Source: Myxococcales bacterium | GTDB taxonomy: Bacteria; Myxococcota_A; Polyangia; Nannocystales; Nannocystaceae | Direction: 5' to 3' | Length of the DNA stretch: 6,658 nucleotides | Assembly (NCBI GenBank): GCA_020431135.1 | Contig: JAGQIT010000633.1 | Location: 1 to 6,658 of the forward strand | Part shown: piece by piece, positions 1 through 6,089 of the stretch | Numbering within the stretch: the first letter of the stretch is position 1 | Layout: each line of letters begins with the position of its first letter | Translations under genes and position numbers: made by a program | Notes under the pieces: model-generated | Databases searched by the model: none | What the model was told of the DNA's origin: nothing | What the model saw: the letters and a program-made list of their open reading frames with translations, nothing else

Positions 1-862
1 ACGGCGCCGCGCGGGTGAGGTCGAGCCGCCAGCTCGACGCGGGCTCGCAGGTCGCGTCGCCGCCCTCGTCGGAGGCGTCGGCGACGAAGGCGACATACGG
101 GGTCTCGGTCGGCAGGAGGCGGAGGCCGCGGTGGGGCACGGTCCAGGTCGCGTCGTCGCTCACGACCTCGAAGCCGCCGTAGGTGACGGGGCAGGCGTCG
201 CCGACGGGCTCGCAGCCGAGGCTCTGCTCGGCGAAGGCGAAGGGGGCGAAGCTCGGCTCGCCTGGCGCGGCGGCGTTGAAGCGGCGGGAGGAGGCGGCGA
301 GGAGAACGTCGTCGCCGGGGCGCCGGAGCTCGAGGCGCTGGCTGCCGCCGCCGTCGGGGATCCCGTTCTCCGTGCGGGTGTAGCGGAGGTCGACGGCGTC
401 GCCGATGCAGAGGGGGATCCGCTGGGCGTCGTGGAGGATCCGCAGGACGACGGGCGGGTTCTCGTCGCCGCAGTCGAGGTCGACGTCGAGCGGCGCGCCG
501 CCCTCGCTGAGCGCGACGACCGAGCAGAGCGCGTCGATCGTCCCTTCGCCCGCGCCGGCCTCGTCGGTGAACGCCGCGGGCCAGCCCTCGACCTCGAGGT
601 CGACGCCGGCGTCGATCGCCGGCGGCGGCGTGCAGCCCTCGAGAGAGGCGACCTCGAGGTCGTCGATCGCCGGCGCGTCGAGGCAGACGCGCGTCCCGGT
701 CGTCGAGCTCTCGCCGAGGGTCCCGGAGGCGGACGTCGAGGTCGTCGAGGTCGTCGCGTCCGTCGCCGTCGCGTCGGGGAGGTCCGGGCCGCAGGCGGCG
801 AGGACGAGCGCCGCGATCCACCGCTGAAATCGGTTCCTGTTCTCCGAAGCCCCGCCGCCCAT
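1..862 (-). CDS. Secreted lipoprotein with Thr/Ser-rich linker, function unknown (C-terminus cut by window edge)
   Basis: The visible part is 287 residues from an ATG at 862; the gene continues past base 1. The N-terminus is a clear lipoprotein signal: MGGGASENRNRFQRW with three arginines, a short hydrophobic stretch IAALVLAA, and the lipobox LAAC with the acylated cysteine at residue 24. Next comes a low-complexity Thr/Ser/Ala linker (about residues 30-57, including TTSTTSTSASGT and GESSTTG), a style common in myxobacterial surface lipoproteins. The rest is acidic and rich in Asp, Leu and Val, with eight further cysteines (60, 77, 113, 131, 152, 217, 224, 272) that could form disulfides after export, and probably beta-rich. 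I recognise no catalytic motif. The start is chosen because the signal peptide lies in this frame; the ATGATG at 873-868 is in another frame. The region is full of spurious long ORFs in other frames, so this gene is easy to miss. Being a lipoprotein is well supported; its role is unknown. Confidence 0.82.
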   Translation of the reverse strand, partial: MGGGASENRNRFQRWIAALVLAACGPDLPDATATDATTSTTSTSASGTLGESSTTGTRVCLDAPAIDDLEVASLEGCTPPPAIDAGVDLEVEGWPAAFTDEAGAGEGTIDALCSVVALSEGGAPLDVDLDCGDENPPVVLRILHDAQRIPLCIGDAVDLRYTRTENGIPDGGGSQRLELRRPGDDVLLAASSRRFNAAAPGEPSFAPFAFAEQSLGCEPVGDACPVTYGGFEVVSDDATWTVPHRGLRLLPTETPYVAFVADASDEGGDATCEPASSWRLDLTRAAP

Positions 863-868
863 GCGCCC

Positions 869-874
869 ATCATA
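869..874 (-). promoter_or_regulatory. -10-like hexamer for the lipoprotein gene
   Basis: Read on the minus strand the hexamer is TATGAT, five of six bases matching the sigma-70 TATAAT consensus, in otherwise very GC-rich DNA. Only six bases separate it from the ATG at 862, so transcription would begin at or next to the start codon and the mRNA would be nearly leaderless. This agrees with the lack of a recognisable Shine-Dalgarno there. No good -35 is visible at 16-18 bases upstream. The TATGAT also overlaps the out-of-frame ATGATG, so it may be chance. Confidence 0.3.
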
Positions 875-1024
875 GCGGCGCCCCGGTGTCCTGGATCGCG
901 GCGGCGTAGCGGCGAGAGGTCGGCGTACCCGGCGTAGAGGGGCCGCGGGCGCCCCGCGGGCGCGGCGACGAGGAGACGCACGGCGCCCGCGGGACGCGGC
1001 CGCCAGCTCGCGCCGCGCGGTTGC

Positions 1025-1030
1025 TATGCT
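1025..1030 (+). promoter_or_regulatory. -10-like hexamer for the PLP-enzyme gene
   Basis: TATGCT matches four of six bases of the sigma-70 -10 consensus and is the most AT-rich spot in this part of the 180-bp divergent region (863-1042). It lies 12 bases before the ATG at 1043, which would leave a leader of only about six bases. The bases before the ATG are pyrimidine-rich (ccaccacccgcc) with no Shine-Dalgarno, which fits a very short leader. No convincing -35 is seen. The rest of the intergenic region shows nothing else I can support. Confidence 0.25.
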
Positions 1031-1042
1031 CCACCACCCGCC

Positions 1043-2296
1043 ATGTCCGCCGACCCCGCTAAACCCGCCGAGAACCCCGACCCCGCCGTGTACGCCGACC
1101 TGCCGGCCCCGCGCCTCGGCGACCGCAGCCTCTTCCCAGAGCTCGAGGCCCGCGCCTACCTCAACCACGCCGCGATCTCGCCGCCGTCGTCGATCATCCG
1201 CCGGACGCTGACCGACTGCGTCGACCACTACGCGCGCCGCGGCGTCGCCGGGTTCTTCGAGTACAGCCAGCAGCGCGAGCGCCTGCGCGCCGACCTGGCG
1301 GCCCTCCTCGGCGCGTCGTCGCCGGCGACGATCGCCCTGACCTCGGGGACGACGGCGGGGATCGTCGCGATCGCCCTGTGCTACCCGTGGAAGCTCGGCG
1401 ATCGTGTGGTCCTCTTCGACGGCGAGTTCCCGGCGAACATCACCCCGTGGCAGCGGGCGGCCGAGCTCTTCCACCTGCGGCCGAAGATGCTGCCGCTCAG
1501 CGACTACCTCGAGGATCCCGCGCGCGGCCTCCAGCGCCTCGAGGGGACGCTGCGCGGCGGCGGCGTCCGGGTGGTCGCGGTCTCGCAGGTGCAGTTCCGC
1601 AGCGGCCTGCGGATGCCGGTCGAGGAGATCGGCGCGCTGTGCCGCAAGTACGGCGCGGAGCTCTTCGTCGACGCGATCCAGGGCTGCGGCGCGACGCCGC
1701 TCGACGTCGACGCGGCCGACGTCGACTACCTCGCCTGCGGCGGCCACAAGCACCTGATGGCGGTCGAGGGCGCCGGCTTCCTCTACATCCGCGAGGGGCG
1801 GGCGGCGGCCCTGCGGCCGAACGTCGCCGGCTGGCTGAGCCACGAGCACGCGATCGACTTCCTTATCCATGGCGAGGGCCACCTGCGCTACGACCGGCCG
1901 ATCCGCGGCACCGCCGACTTCGTCGAGGCCGGGGGCTACAACGCCCTCGGGCACGCGGCCCTCGGCGCCGGCGTCAAGGTGACCCTCGGGCTCGGCGTCG
2001 CCGCGATCCACGAGCACGCCAACCACTACAACGACGCCCTCGAGGCCGGCCTCGTCGAGCGCGGCTTCACCAGCCTGCGCGCGCGCGCGGCCGCGGGGCG
2101 GTCGACGATCCTCAGCGTCCGCCCGCCGGCGGGGCGCGACGTCGTCGCCCTCCACCACGCCCTCGGCGCGCAGGGGATCGCCTGCACGATCCCCGACGGC
2201 CGCCTCCGCTTCGCGCCGCACTGGCCGAACGACGTCGCCGAGGTCACGGTCGTTCTCGAGGCGGTCGACGCCGCCCTCGCCGAGTCGGCCTCCTGA
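1043..2296 (+). CDS. Class V aminotransferase-fold PLP-dependent enzyme
   Basis: This is a complete 417-residue protein of the fold-type I, class V PLP family, whose members include aminotransferases, isopenicillin N epimerase-like enzymes, kynureninases and cysteine desulfurases. Visible landmarks in order: YLNHAAISPP at 39-48; TSGTTAG at 100-106, the cofactor phosphate-binding turn; DGEFPAN at 126-132, where Phe129 could stack on the cofactor ring; VSQVQFRSG at 180-188; FVDAIQG with Asp210, which pairs with the pyridine nitrogen; CGGHKHLM with Lys236, the expected Schiff-base lysine; and LRFAPHWPND at 388-397, a C-terminal motif carrying the likely carboxylate-binding Arg389. The mobile loop with the catalytic cysteine of cysteine desulfurases is not visible, so desulfurase activity is unlikely. 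The first 25 or so residues are a Pro/Ala/Asp-rich extension ahead of the conserved fold. No signal peptide is seen, so it should be cytosolic. No Shine-Dalgarno precedes the start; the ATG is the first in frame near the conserved core. The gene probably shares a transcript with the one starting at 2367. Family is secure; substrate is not. Confidence 0.9.
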   Translation: MSADPAKPAENPDPAVYADLPAPRLGDRSLFPELEARAYLNHAAISPPSSIIRRTLTDCVDHYARRGVAGFFEYSQQRERLRADLAALLGASSPATIALTSGTTAGIVAIALCYPWKLGDRVVLFDGEFPANITPWQRAAELFHLRPKMLPLSDYLEDPARGLQRLEGTLRGGGVRVVAVSQVQFRSGLRMPVEEIGALCRKYGAELFVDAIQGCGATPLDVDAADVDYLACGGHKHLMAVEGAGFLYIREGRAAALRPNVAGWLSHEHAIDFLIHGEGHLRYDRPIRGTADFVEAGGYNALGHAALGAGVKVTLGLGVAAIHEHANHYNDALEAGLVERGFTSLRARAAAGRSTILSVRPPAGRDVVALHHALGAQGIACTIPDGRLRFAPHWPNDVAEVTVVLEAVDAALAESAS

Positions 2297-2366
2297 TCGG
2301 GCGCCGCTCCCTGCTCCCGCCGCCGCCGAAACCCGCGCCCCGCCCCCGCACTCCAACAGGACGCCC
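2297..2366 (+). other. C-rich spacer between two codirectional genes
   Basis: The 70-base gap is strongly skewed to C: bases 2301-2350 contain 31 C and 12 G, in pyrimidine runs. C-rich, G-poor, unstructured RNA is the general character of Rho loading sites, so this could be a point of polarity between the two genes. It could equally be an ordinary short operon spacer. No promoter hexamers or strong hairpin are seen, which favours cotranscription. Confidence 0.25.
2358..2361 (+). promoter_or_regulatory. Shine-Dalgarno of the 577-residue protein
   Basis: AGGA lies five bases before the ATG at 2367, at the end of an otherwise pyrimidine-rich spacer. It supports that start and contrasts with the upstream gene at 1043, which has no visible ribosome binding site. 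Confidence 0.6.
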
Positions 2367-4100
2367 ATGGACCGCCAGATCCCGAGCACGACCTCCGACG
2401 AGATCGACCTCTACATCCGCACCTACTACTCGCTGCTGCGCTCGTCGGGCGACGTCCTCGTCCGCTCCTTCGAGGAGGCGCACATCCACTCGAAGTCGAG
2501 CCTCCACTCCGGGGCGATGGACGCGGCCCCTGATGTCGCCGCCTTCGCCTACTCGGCGGGGCGCCTGCCGGCGTGCATGTACCGCGTCCAGCGGGTGATC
2601 CTCGGCCAGTCGCACGAGCACTTCGAGTCGGCGGGCTACCCGATCTTCGAGTGGAAGTCGGTGCGCACCCGCGGCCGCCGTCGGCCGCTGCGCTTCGACG
2701 GCGAGGGGGTGCTCGCGGCGTTCATCTCGAGCACGAGCGACATCGACGACCTGGTGCCGATCCTCACCGCCTACCAGCTCGTGTGGAACAAGCTGCACTC
2801 GGCGCTCGTCGGCACGGCGATCGGCGATCGCCTGCGCGACGGGGTCGAGGACCCGGCGGAGATCGACGACGGCGAGCTCGCGCAGGTTCTCGGCGTCGAC
2901 GTCGGCAAGGTCGCGACGCTTCGCGGCGCCCTCGACCAGTGCTGGCGCGAGGCCCTCCGCGAGATCGCCCGTCGGCCGATCGACATCCGCCTCCGCCTCC
3001 TCAACGGCTCCTACTCGCAGTACCAGCGGACGGCGCAGCGCTGGTGGTCGGGGATCGAGCCGCGCTACCTGCGGACGACGCGGCCGAAGCGGCCGGCGGT
3101 CTACTTCGTCTCGTCGAACACCCACTCGCTCGTCAACCTCCTCGGCGGCTACGCGCGCGCGCACCAGCCGGCGATCTTCGACTTCGTCCGCCGGACCAAC
3201 CGCGAGAACCTCACGCCGGTGCTCGACAAGGCGATCGCCGACGGCGACGAGGCGCTGATCCACAACCTCTCCTACTACCTGCTCCGCGCCTTCCTCCACG
3301 AGACCAGCGACGAGTCCGACCCGCGCCGCCTCGAGGACGTCCAGCGCTTCGAGTCCGAGGGCGGGATCCGGACGATCGACAACCCGGGGCGCGTCGACGT
3401 CAACGCCCAGATCATCGACCTCGGGCAGCTCGTCCCCGAGCGCCTCGACCCGCGCGTGCGCCTGCCGGGGATCGAGGCGCTGCGCGGCAGCGACGCGGTG
3501 ATCATCAACATCGACTACCCGCTGGGGATGGCCGCCTACCATCACCTCTCGCGCCTCGGCCAGGGCGTCGGCGAGATCCGCGGGATCTACATCATGGGCA
3601 AGGCGGCGACGCTCAACGGGCGCATCGGCGACGTCATGGTCCCGACGGTCGTCCACGACGAGCACTCGGCGAACACCTACCTCTTCCGCAACGCCTTCGT
3701 CGCCGCCGACGTCCAGCCCTTCCTCGACTACGCGACGGTCCTCGACCAGCAGAAGGCGCTGACGGTGCGCGGCGCCTTCCTGCAGAACCGCGACTACATG
3801 AGCGTCTTCTACCAGGAGGGCTACACGATCCTCGAGATGGAGGCGGGCCCCTACCTGTCGGCGATCTACGAGCTGTGCGACCCGCGGCGCCACCCCAACG
3901 ACGAGCTGTGCCACCTGACGACGATGACGCCCTTCGACGTCGGCATCCTCCACTACGCGTCGGACACCCCGTACTCGCGGCGCCAGAGCCTGCTCTCCAA
4001 GAGCATGAGCTACTTCGGCGTCGAGAGCACCTACGCCTGCGCGATCGCGATCTGTCGCAAGATCTTCGCCCACGAGCTCGCCCGCCTGCAGCAGGGGTGA
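2367..4100 (+). CDS. Large uncharacterised protein with a C-terminal nucleoside-phosphorylase-like domain
   Basis: This is a complete 577-residue protein that I cannot name. The N-terminal half (about 1-240) looks helical and soluble, with a probably conserved block SDIDDLVP...TAYQLVWNKLH at 124-144 and a His/Ser-rich stretch near 39-48. A strand-like block VYFVSSNTHSLVNLL follows at 245-259. From about residue 375 the order of motifs resembles the NP-I nucleoside phosphorylases: VIINIDYPLGMAAYHHL at 378-394, standing where those enzymes have their glycine-rich GIG..NAA segment; IYIMGKAATLNGRIGDVMVP ending at 426, like the G.A..L..GDVV.P strand; LEMEAGP with E490-M491-E492, like the ribose-binding MEM/EMEA motif; and YASDTP with S532-D533, like the SD motif holding the catalytic acid. 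No signal peptide or membrane segment is seen. The neighbour 70 bases upstream is a PLP enzyme on the same strand, so an operon is likely. A loose resemblance of the N-terminus to DUF6909 is an unverified recollection. Coding status is firm; the phosphorylase assignment is motif-based inference. Confidence 0.88.
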   Translation: MDRQIPSTTSDEIDLYIRTYYSLLRSSGDVLVRSFEEAHIHSKSSLHSGAMDAAPDVAAFAYSAGRLPACMYRVQRVILGQSHEHFESAGYPIFEWKSVRTRGRRRPLRFDGEGVLAAFISSTSDIDDLVPILTAYQLVWNKLHSALVGTAIGDRLRDGVEDPAEIDDGELAQVLGVDVGKVATLRGALDQCWREALREIARRPIDIRLRLLNGSYSQYQRTAQRWWSGIEPRYLRTTRPKRPAVYFVSSNTHSLVNLLGGYARAHQPAIFDFVRRTNRENLTPVLDKAIADGDEALIHNLSYYLLRAFLHETSDESDPRRLEDVQRFESEGGIRTIDNPGRVDVNAQIIDLGQLVPERLDPRVRLPGIEALRGSDAVIINIDYPLGMAAYHHLSRLGQGVGEIRGIYIMGKAATLNGRIGDVMVPTVVHDEHSANTYLFRNAFVAADVQPFLDYATVLDQQKALTVRGAFLQNRDYMSVFYQEGYTILEMEAGPYLSAIYELCDPRRHPNDELCHLTTMTPFDVGILHYASDTPYSRRQSLLSKSMSYFGVESTYACAIAICRKIFAHELARLQQG

Positions 4101-4110
4101 GGTCGCGGCG

Positions 4111-4139
4111 GCTCGGGCCTACGCCTCGTCGGCCCGGGC
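4111..4139 (+). terminator. GC hairpin at the convergent gene ends
   Basis: gctcgggcc (4111-4119) can pair with ggcccgggc (4131-4139) around an 11-base loop. All nine positions pair in plus-strand RNA, one as a U-G wobble; in minus-strand RNA that position becomes an A-C mismatch. The hairpin starts 10 bases after the TGA at 4098-4100, so it could end transcription of the plus-strand unit. It has no T tract and overlaps the last codons of the opposing kinase gene, so it is at best a partial or Rho-assisted terminator. Confidence 0.3.
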
Positions 4140-5921
4140 GGCGCGGGTCGTCCACGCGGCGAGGGTCTGGCTGAGGCTCGCTACGTCGACGGGCTTGGTC
4201 AGCAGATCGTCCATGCCGGCGGCGAAGCAGCGGTCGCGCTCCTCGTCGAAGACGCCCGCGGTGAGGGCGAGGATCGGCAGGCGCGGCGCGCCGCTGGCGA
4301 GCTCGCGGCGGCGGAGCTCGCGGGTCGCCGCGCAGCCGTTCATCACCGGCATCTCGCAGTCCATGAGCACGAGGTCGGGGCGGCGCTCGGCGCCCTCGAG
4401 GAGGTCGAGCGCCTGGCGGCCGTTCTCGGCGAGAACGCAGGCGTAGCCGAGGTGCCGCAGCATCGCTTCGAGGACCTCGCGGTTGACGGCGTTGTCCTCG
4501 ACGACGAGGATCTGCGTGCCGGGGACGGCGGCGCGGACCGGCGCTTGCGCCTGCGGAGCGGCGATGACGTGCGACGGCGCCGCGGCGACCTCGAGCGGGA
4601 CGCGGAACCAGAAGCGGGCGCCCGCGCCGGGTCGGCTGTCGACGCCGACGCTGCCGCCCATCGCCTCGGCGAACTCGCGGACGAGCGCGAGGCCGAGGCC
4701 GGAGCCGTCGGCGGTCGACGTCCGCTTGAGCTGCGAGAACGGGCGAAAGAGGCGATCGCGGGCCTCGTGCGGCACGCCGAGGCCGTCGTCAACGACCGAG
4801 AATTCAACGATCGCGACGGGGTGGCCGTCGAGCTCGTGCTCCTCGAGGAGCTCGCCGCGGGCCTCGATCCGGCCGGCGCCGGCGTGCTTGATCGCGTTGC
4901 TGATCAGGTTCGAGAGCATCTGCCGCAGGCGCGTCGGGTCGCCGATGAGGTCCCCCAGCCCGCCGCTCCAGGTGAAGCTCAGGGCGATCGCCTCGCGGGC
5001 GGCGATCGCCGCGTAGAGGTCGCAGCACTCGCGGAGGAGCGCGCGCGGGTCGAGCGGCTGGAGGTCGAGCTTGAGCTTGCCGGCCTCGACGCGCGAGAGG
5101 TCGAGGATGTCGTTGAGGAGGGTCAGCAGCGTCGTCCCGGCGCGGACGATCGTCTTCGCGTAGCGCTTGCGCGTCGGCTCGTCGAGCCCGTCGCCGAGGA
5201 GGAGCTGCGCGGTCCCGAGGACGCCGTTGAGCGGCGTCCGGATCTCGTGGCTCATCATCGCGAGGAAGCGGCTCTTGGCCTCATTCGCGCTCTCGGCGTT
5301 CAGCTTGGCCTGGCGCAGCGAGACGAGGTGGTCCTCGCGCTCGATCGCCGCGCCGGCCCAGCGCGCGAGGAGGCGGATGAACTCGCGATCGCCCTCGTCG
5401 AAGCCGATGCGGTAGTGGGCGGCGGAGCTGAAGTTGACCGTGCCGTAGACCTGGCCGCGGACGCAGATCGGCGCGCCGATGTAGCTCTCGAGCTTGAACG
5501 CGGCGTAGCACGGGTGGCCGCTGTGGTCGGAGCTGCCCATGTCGGCGATCGACACGACGTCGTCGGCCTCGAGGGTGATCGCGCAGTAGGTCTGGCCGAG
5601 GGGGAAGTGCTGGTCGTCCTCGAGGCCGCCCGGAGACACGTGGGCGACGACGCGGTAGTCGTCGCCGCGGATCTCGCTGACGATCCCGAGCTCGAGGCCA
5701 AGGAAGTCGCGACCGATCGCCAGGGCCTCGCGCAGGCGCTCGCGCAGCGACGACGTCGACAGCGCGGCGATCTGGTTGAGCGCGACGAGGCTAGCGATCC
5801 TTCGCTCGGCGCGGCGTGCATCGGCGGCGCCGCTCGGCGTCGCGTCATCGCGGACAATGGCGGGGACCGTCACGGTGTAAACAATGTTGGACATTCCCCG
5901 GTGAACGACCAGAGTCCGCAT
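4119..5921 (-). CDS. Soluble GAF-domain hybrid histidine kinase with C-terminal receiver
   Basis: This is a complete 600-residue protein. It should sense a signal through its GAF domain, autophosphorylate on a histidine and pass the phosphate to its own receiver. Domains in order: a short variable N-terminus; GAF, about 40-195, with GQTYCAIT (109-116), SGHPCYAAFKLESYIGAP (134-151) and VYGTVNFSS (158-166); a short linker helix; HisKA, from about 215, with MMSHEIRTPLNG and phospho-acceptor His225; HATPase, about 326-445, with N-box Asn342, the DDGLG box at 378-382 and the GSGLGL lid at 406-411; and a receiver, about 470-590, with acidic pair E475/D476, phospho-acceptor Asp521, Thr554 and Lys576. 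All key catalytic residues are present. No transmembrane segment is seen, so it should be cytosolic. There is no Hpt or DNA-binding domain, so an external partner is needed. The ATG at 5921 is preferred over Met10 because a GGGAG lies nine bases before it. The gene diverges from the Acg-like gene at 6090 and converges on the plus-strand unit, stops 18 bases apart. Confidence 0.95.
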   Translation of the reverse strand: MRTLVVHRGMSNIVYTVTVPAIVRDDATPSGAADARRAERRIASLVALNQIAALSTSSLRERLREALAIGRDFLGLELGIVSEIRGDDYRVVAHVSPGGLEDDQHFPLGQTYCAITLEADDVVSIADMGSSDHSGHPCYAAFKLESYIGAPICVRGQVYGTVNFSSAAHYRIGFDEGDREFIRLLARWAGAAIEREDHLVSLRQAKLNAESANEAKSRFLAMMSHEIRTPLNGVLGTAQLLLGDGLDEPTRKRYAKTIVRAGTTLLTLLNDILDLSRVEAGKLKLDLQPLDPRALLRECCDLYAAIAAREAIALSFTWSGGLGDLIGDPTRLRQMLSNLISNAIKHAGAGRIEARGELLEEHELDGHPVAIVEFSVVDDGLGVPHEARDRLFRPFSQLKRTSTADGSGLGLALVREFAEAMGGSVGVDSRPGAGARFWFRVPLEVAAAPSHVIAAPQAQAPVRAAVPGTQILVVEDNAVNREVLEAMLRHLGYACVLAENGRQALDLLEGAERRPDLVLMDCEMPVMNGCAATRELRRRELASGAPRLPILALTAGVFDEERDRCFAAGMDDLLTKPVDVASLSQTLAAWTTRAARADEA

Positions 5922-5930
5922 CGGGACCGT

Positions 5931-5935
5931 CTCCC
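5931..5935 (-). promoter_or_regulatory. Shine-Dalgarno of the hybrid kinase
   Basis: On the minus strand GGGAG lies nine bases before the ATG at 5921. It favours this start over the in-frame ATG at 5894, which has GGGGA directly abutting it, too close to serve as a ribosome binding site. Confidence 0.5.
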
Positions 5936-5990
5936 GGCGCCGCTCTGCCCTCTGGGCTGGCCGGCCGGCAAGGTCTGTTGTGACAGGCGG

Positions 5991-6003
5991 AGCTGGCCGC
6001 GAG
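5991..6003 (+). repeat. 13-bp direct repeat, copy 1
   Basis: AGCTGGCCGCGAG occurs here in the intergenic region and again at 6099-6111, 108 bases downstream. It is identical over 13 bases, with flanks that differ. It could be a regulator binding site or chance. Confidence 0.4.
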
Positions 6004-6076
6004 GCGAGCGCGCAGCGCCGCCCGTGCGCGCGGCGCGAGAGGGTGACGAGGTCGCCGCTCAGGGCCTACGATCGAC

Positions 6077-6083
6077 GGAGGAG
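6077..6083 (+). promoter_or_regulatory. Strong Shine-Dalgarno of the Acg-like gene
   Basis: GGAGGAG lies six bases before the ATG at 6090, the strongest ribosome binding site in the window. It fixes the start of the nitroreductase-family gene and suggests efficient translation. Confidence 0.8.
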
Positions 6084-6089
6084 TCCGCG

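Larger units (their letters stand above)
5922..6089. promoter_or_regulatory. Divergent promoter region between kinase and Acg-like gene
   Basis: These 168 bases must hold the promoters of both divergent genes. I see no convincing sigma-70 -35/-10 pair. Candidate elements are a perfect 10-bp palindrome GCCGGCCGGC at 5960-5969; a less GC-rich patch with TTGTGACA at 5978-5985; and three copies of GCTGGCC beginning at 5956, 5992 and 6100, the last just inside the downstream gene. GC-only palindromes arise easily in such DNA, so none is firm. Confidence 0.4.

Noticed and set aside
131..937. Plus-strand 268-residue open frame across the lipoprotein gene
   Set aside because: Composition is low-complexity Ala/Gly/Arg/Val/Glu; the minus-strand frame here has a signal peptide, lipobox and balanced composition.
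160..981. Minus-strand 273-residue open frame overlapping the lipoprotein, including the ATGATG near 873
   Set aside because: It is Ser/Arg/Pro/Ala-rich with no structure-like pattern; it is the shifted frame of the real lipoprotein gene starting at 862.
1043..2296. Cysteine desulfurase identity
   Set aside because: The PLP site fits the wider class V family, but the characteristic cysteine-bearing mobile loop is not visible.
1378..2598. Plus-strand 406-residue open frame overlapping the PLP-enzyme gene
   Set aside because: Arg/Pro/Ala-rich nonsense in an alternative frame; the 1043-2296 frame carries the full set of class V motifs.
2244..4073. 609-residue minus-strand open frame opposite the 577-residue gene
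   Set aside because: It is rich in Val, Asp, Arg and Glu repeats with no domain pattern, is exactly antisense to a gene with clear motifs and a Shine-Dalgarno, and is explained by the codon bias of high-GC DNA.
2573..4174. Plus-strand 533-residue open frame overlapping the phosphorylase-like gene
   Set aside because: Arg/Pro/Ala-rich shifted frame that also runs into the opposing kinase gene; no domain content.
4119..5921. Haem-binding DosS-type GAF sensor
   Set aside because: The neighbour suggested it, but the GAF motifs are of a different bacterial type and I cannot identify a DosS-like proximal histidine.
5960..5969. GCCGGCCGGC palindrome as a regulator operator
   Set aside because: GC-only palindromes of this length are expected by chance in such DNA; kept only as a note in the intergenic entry.
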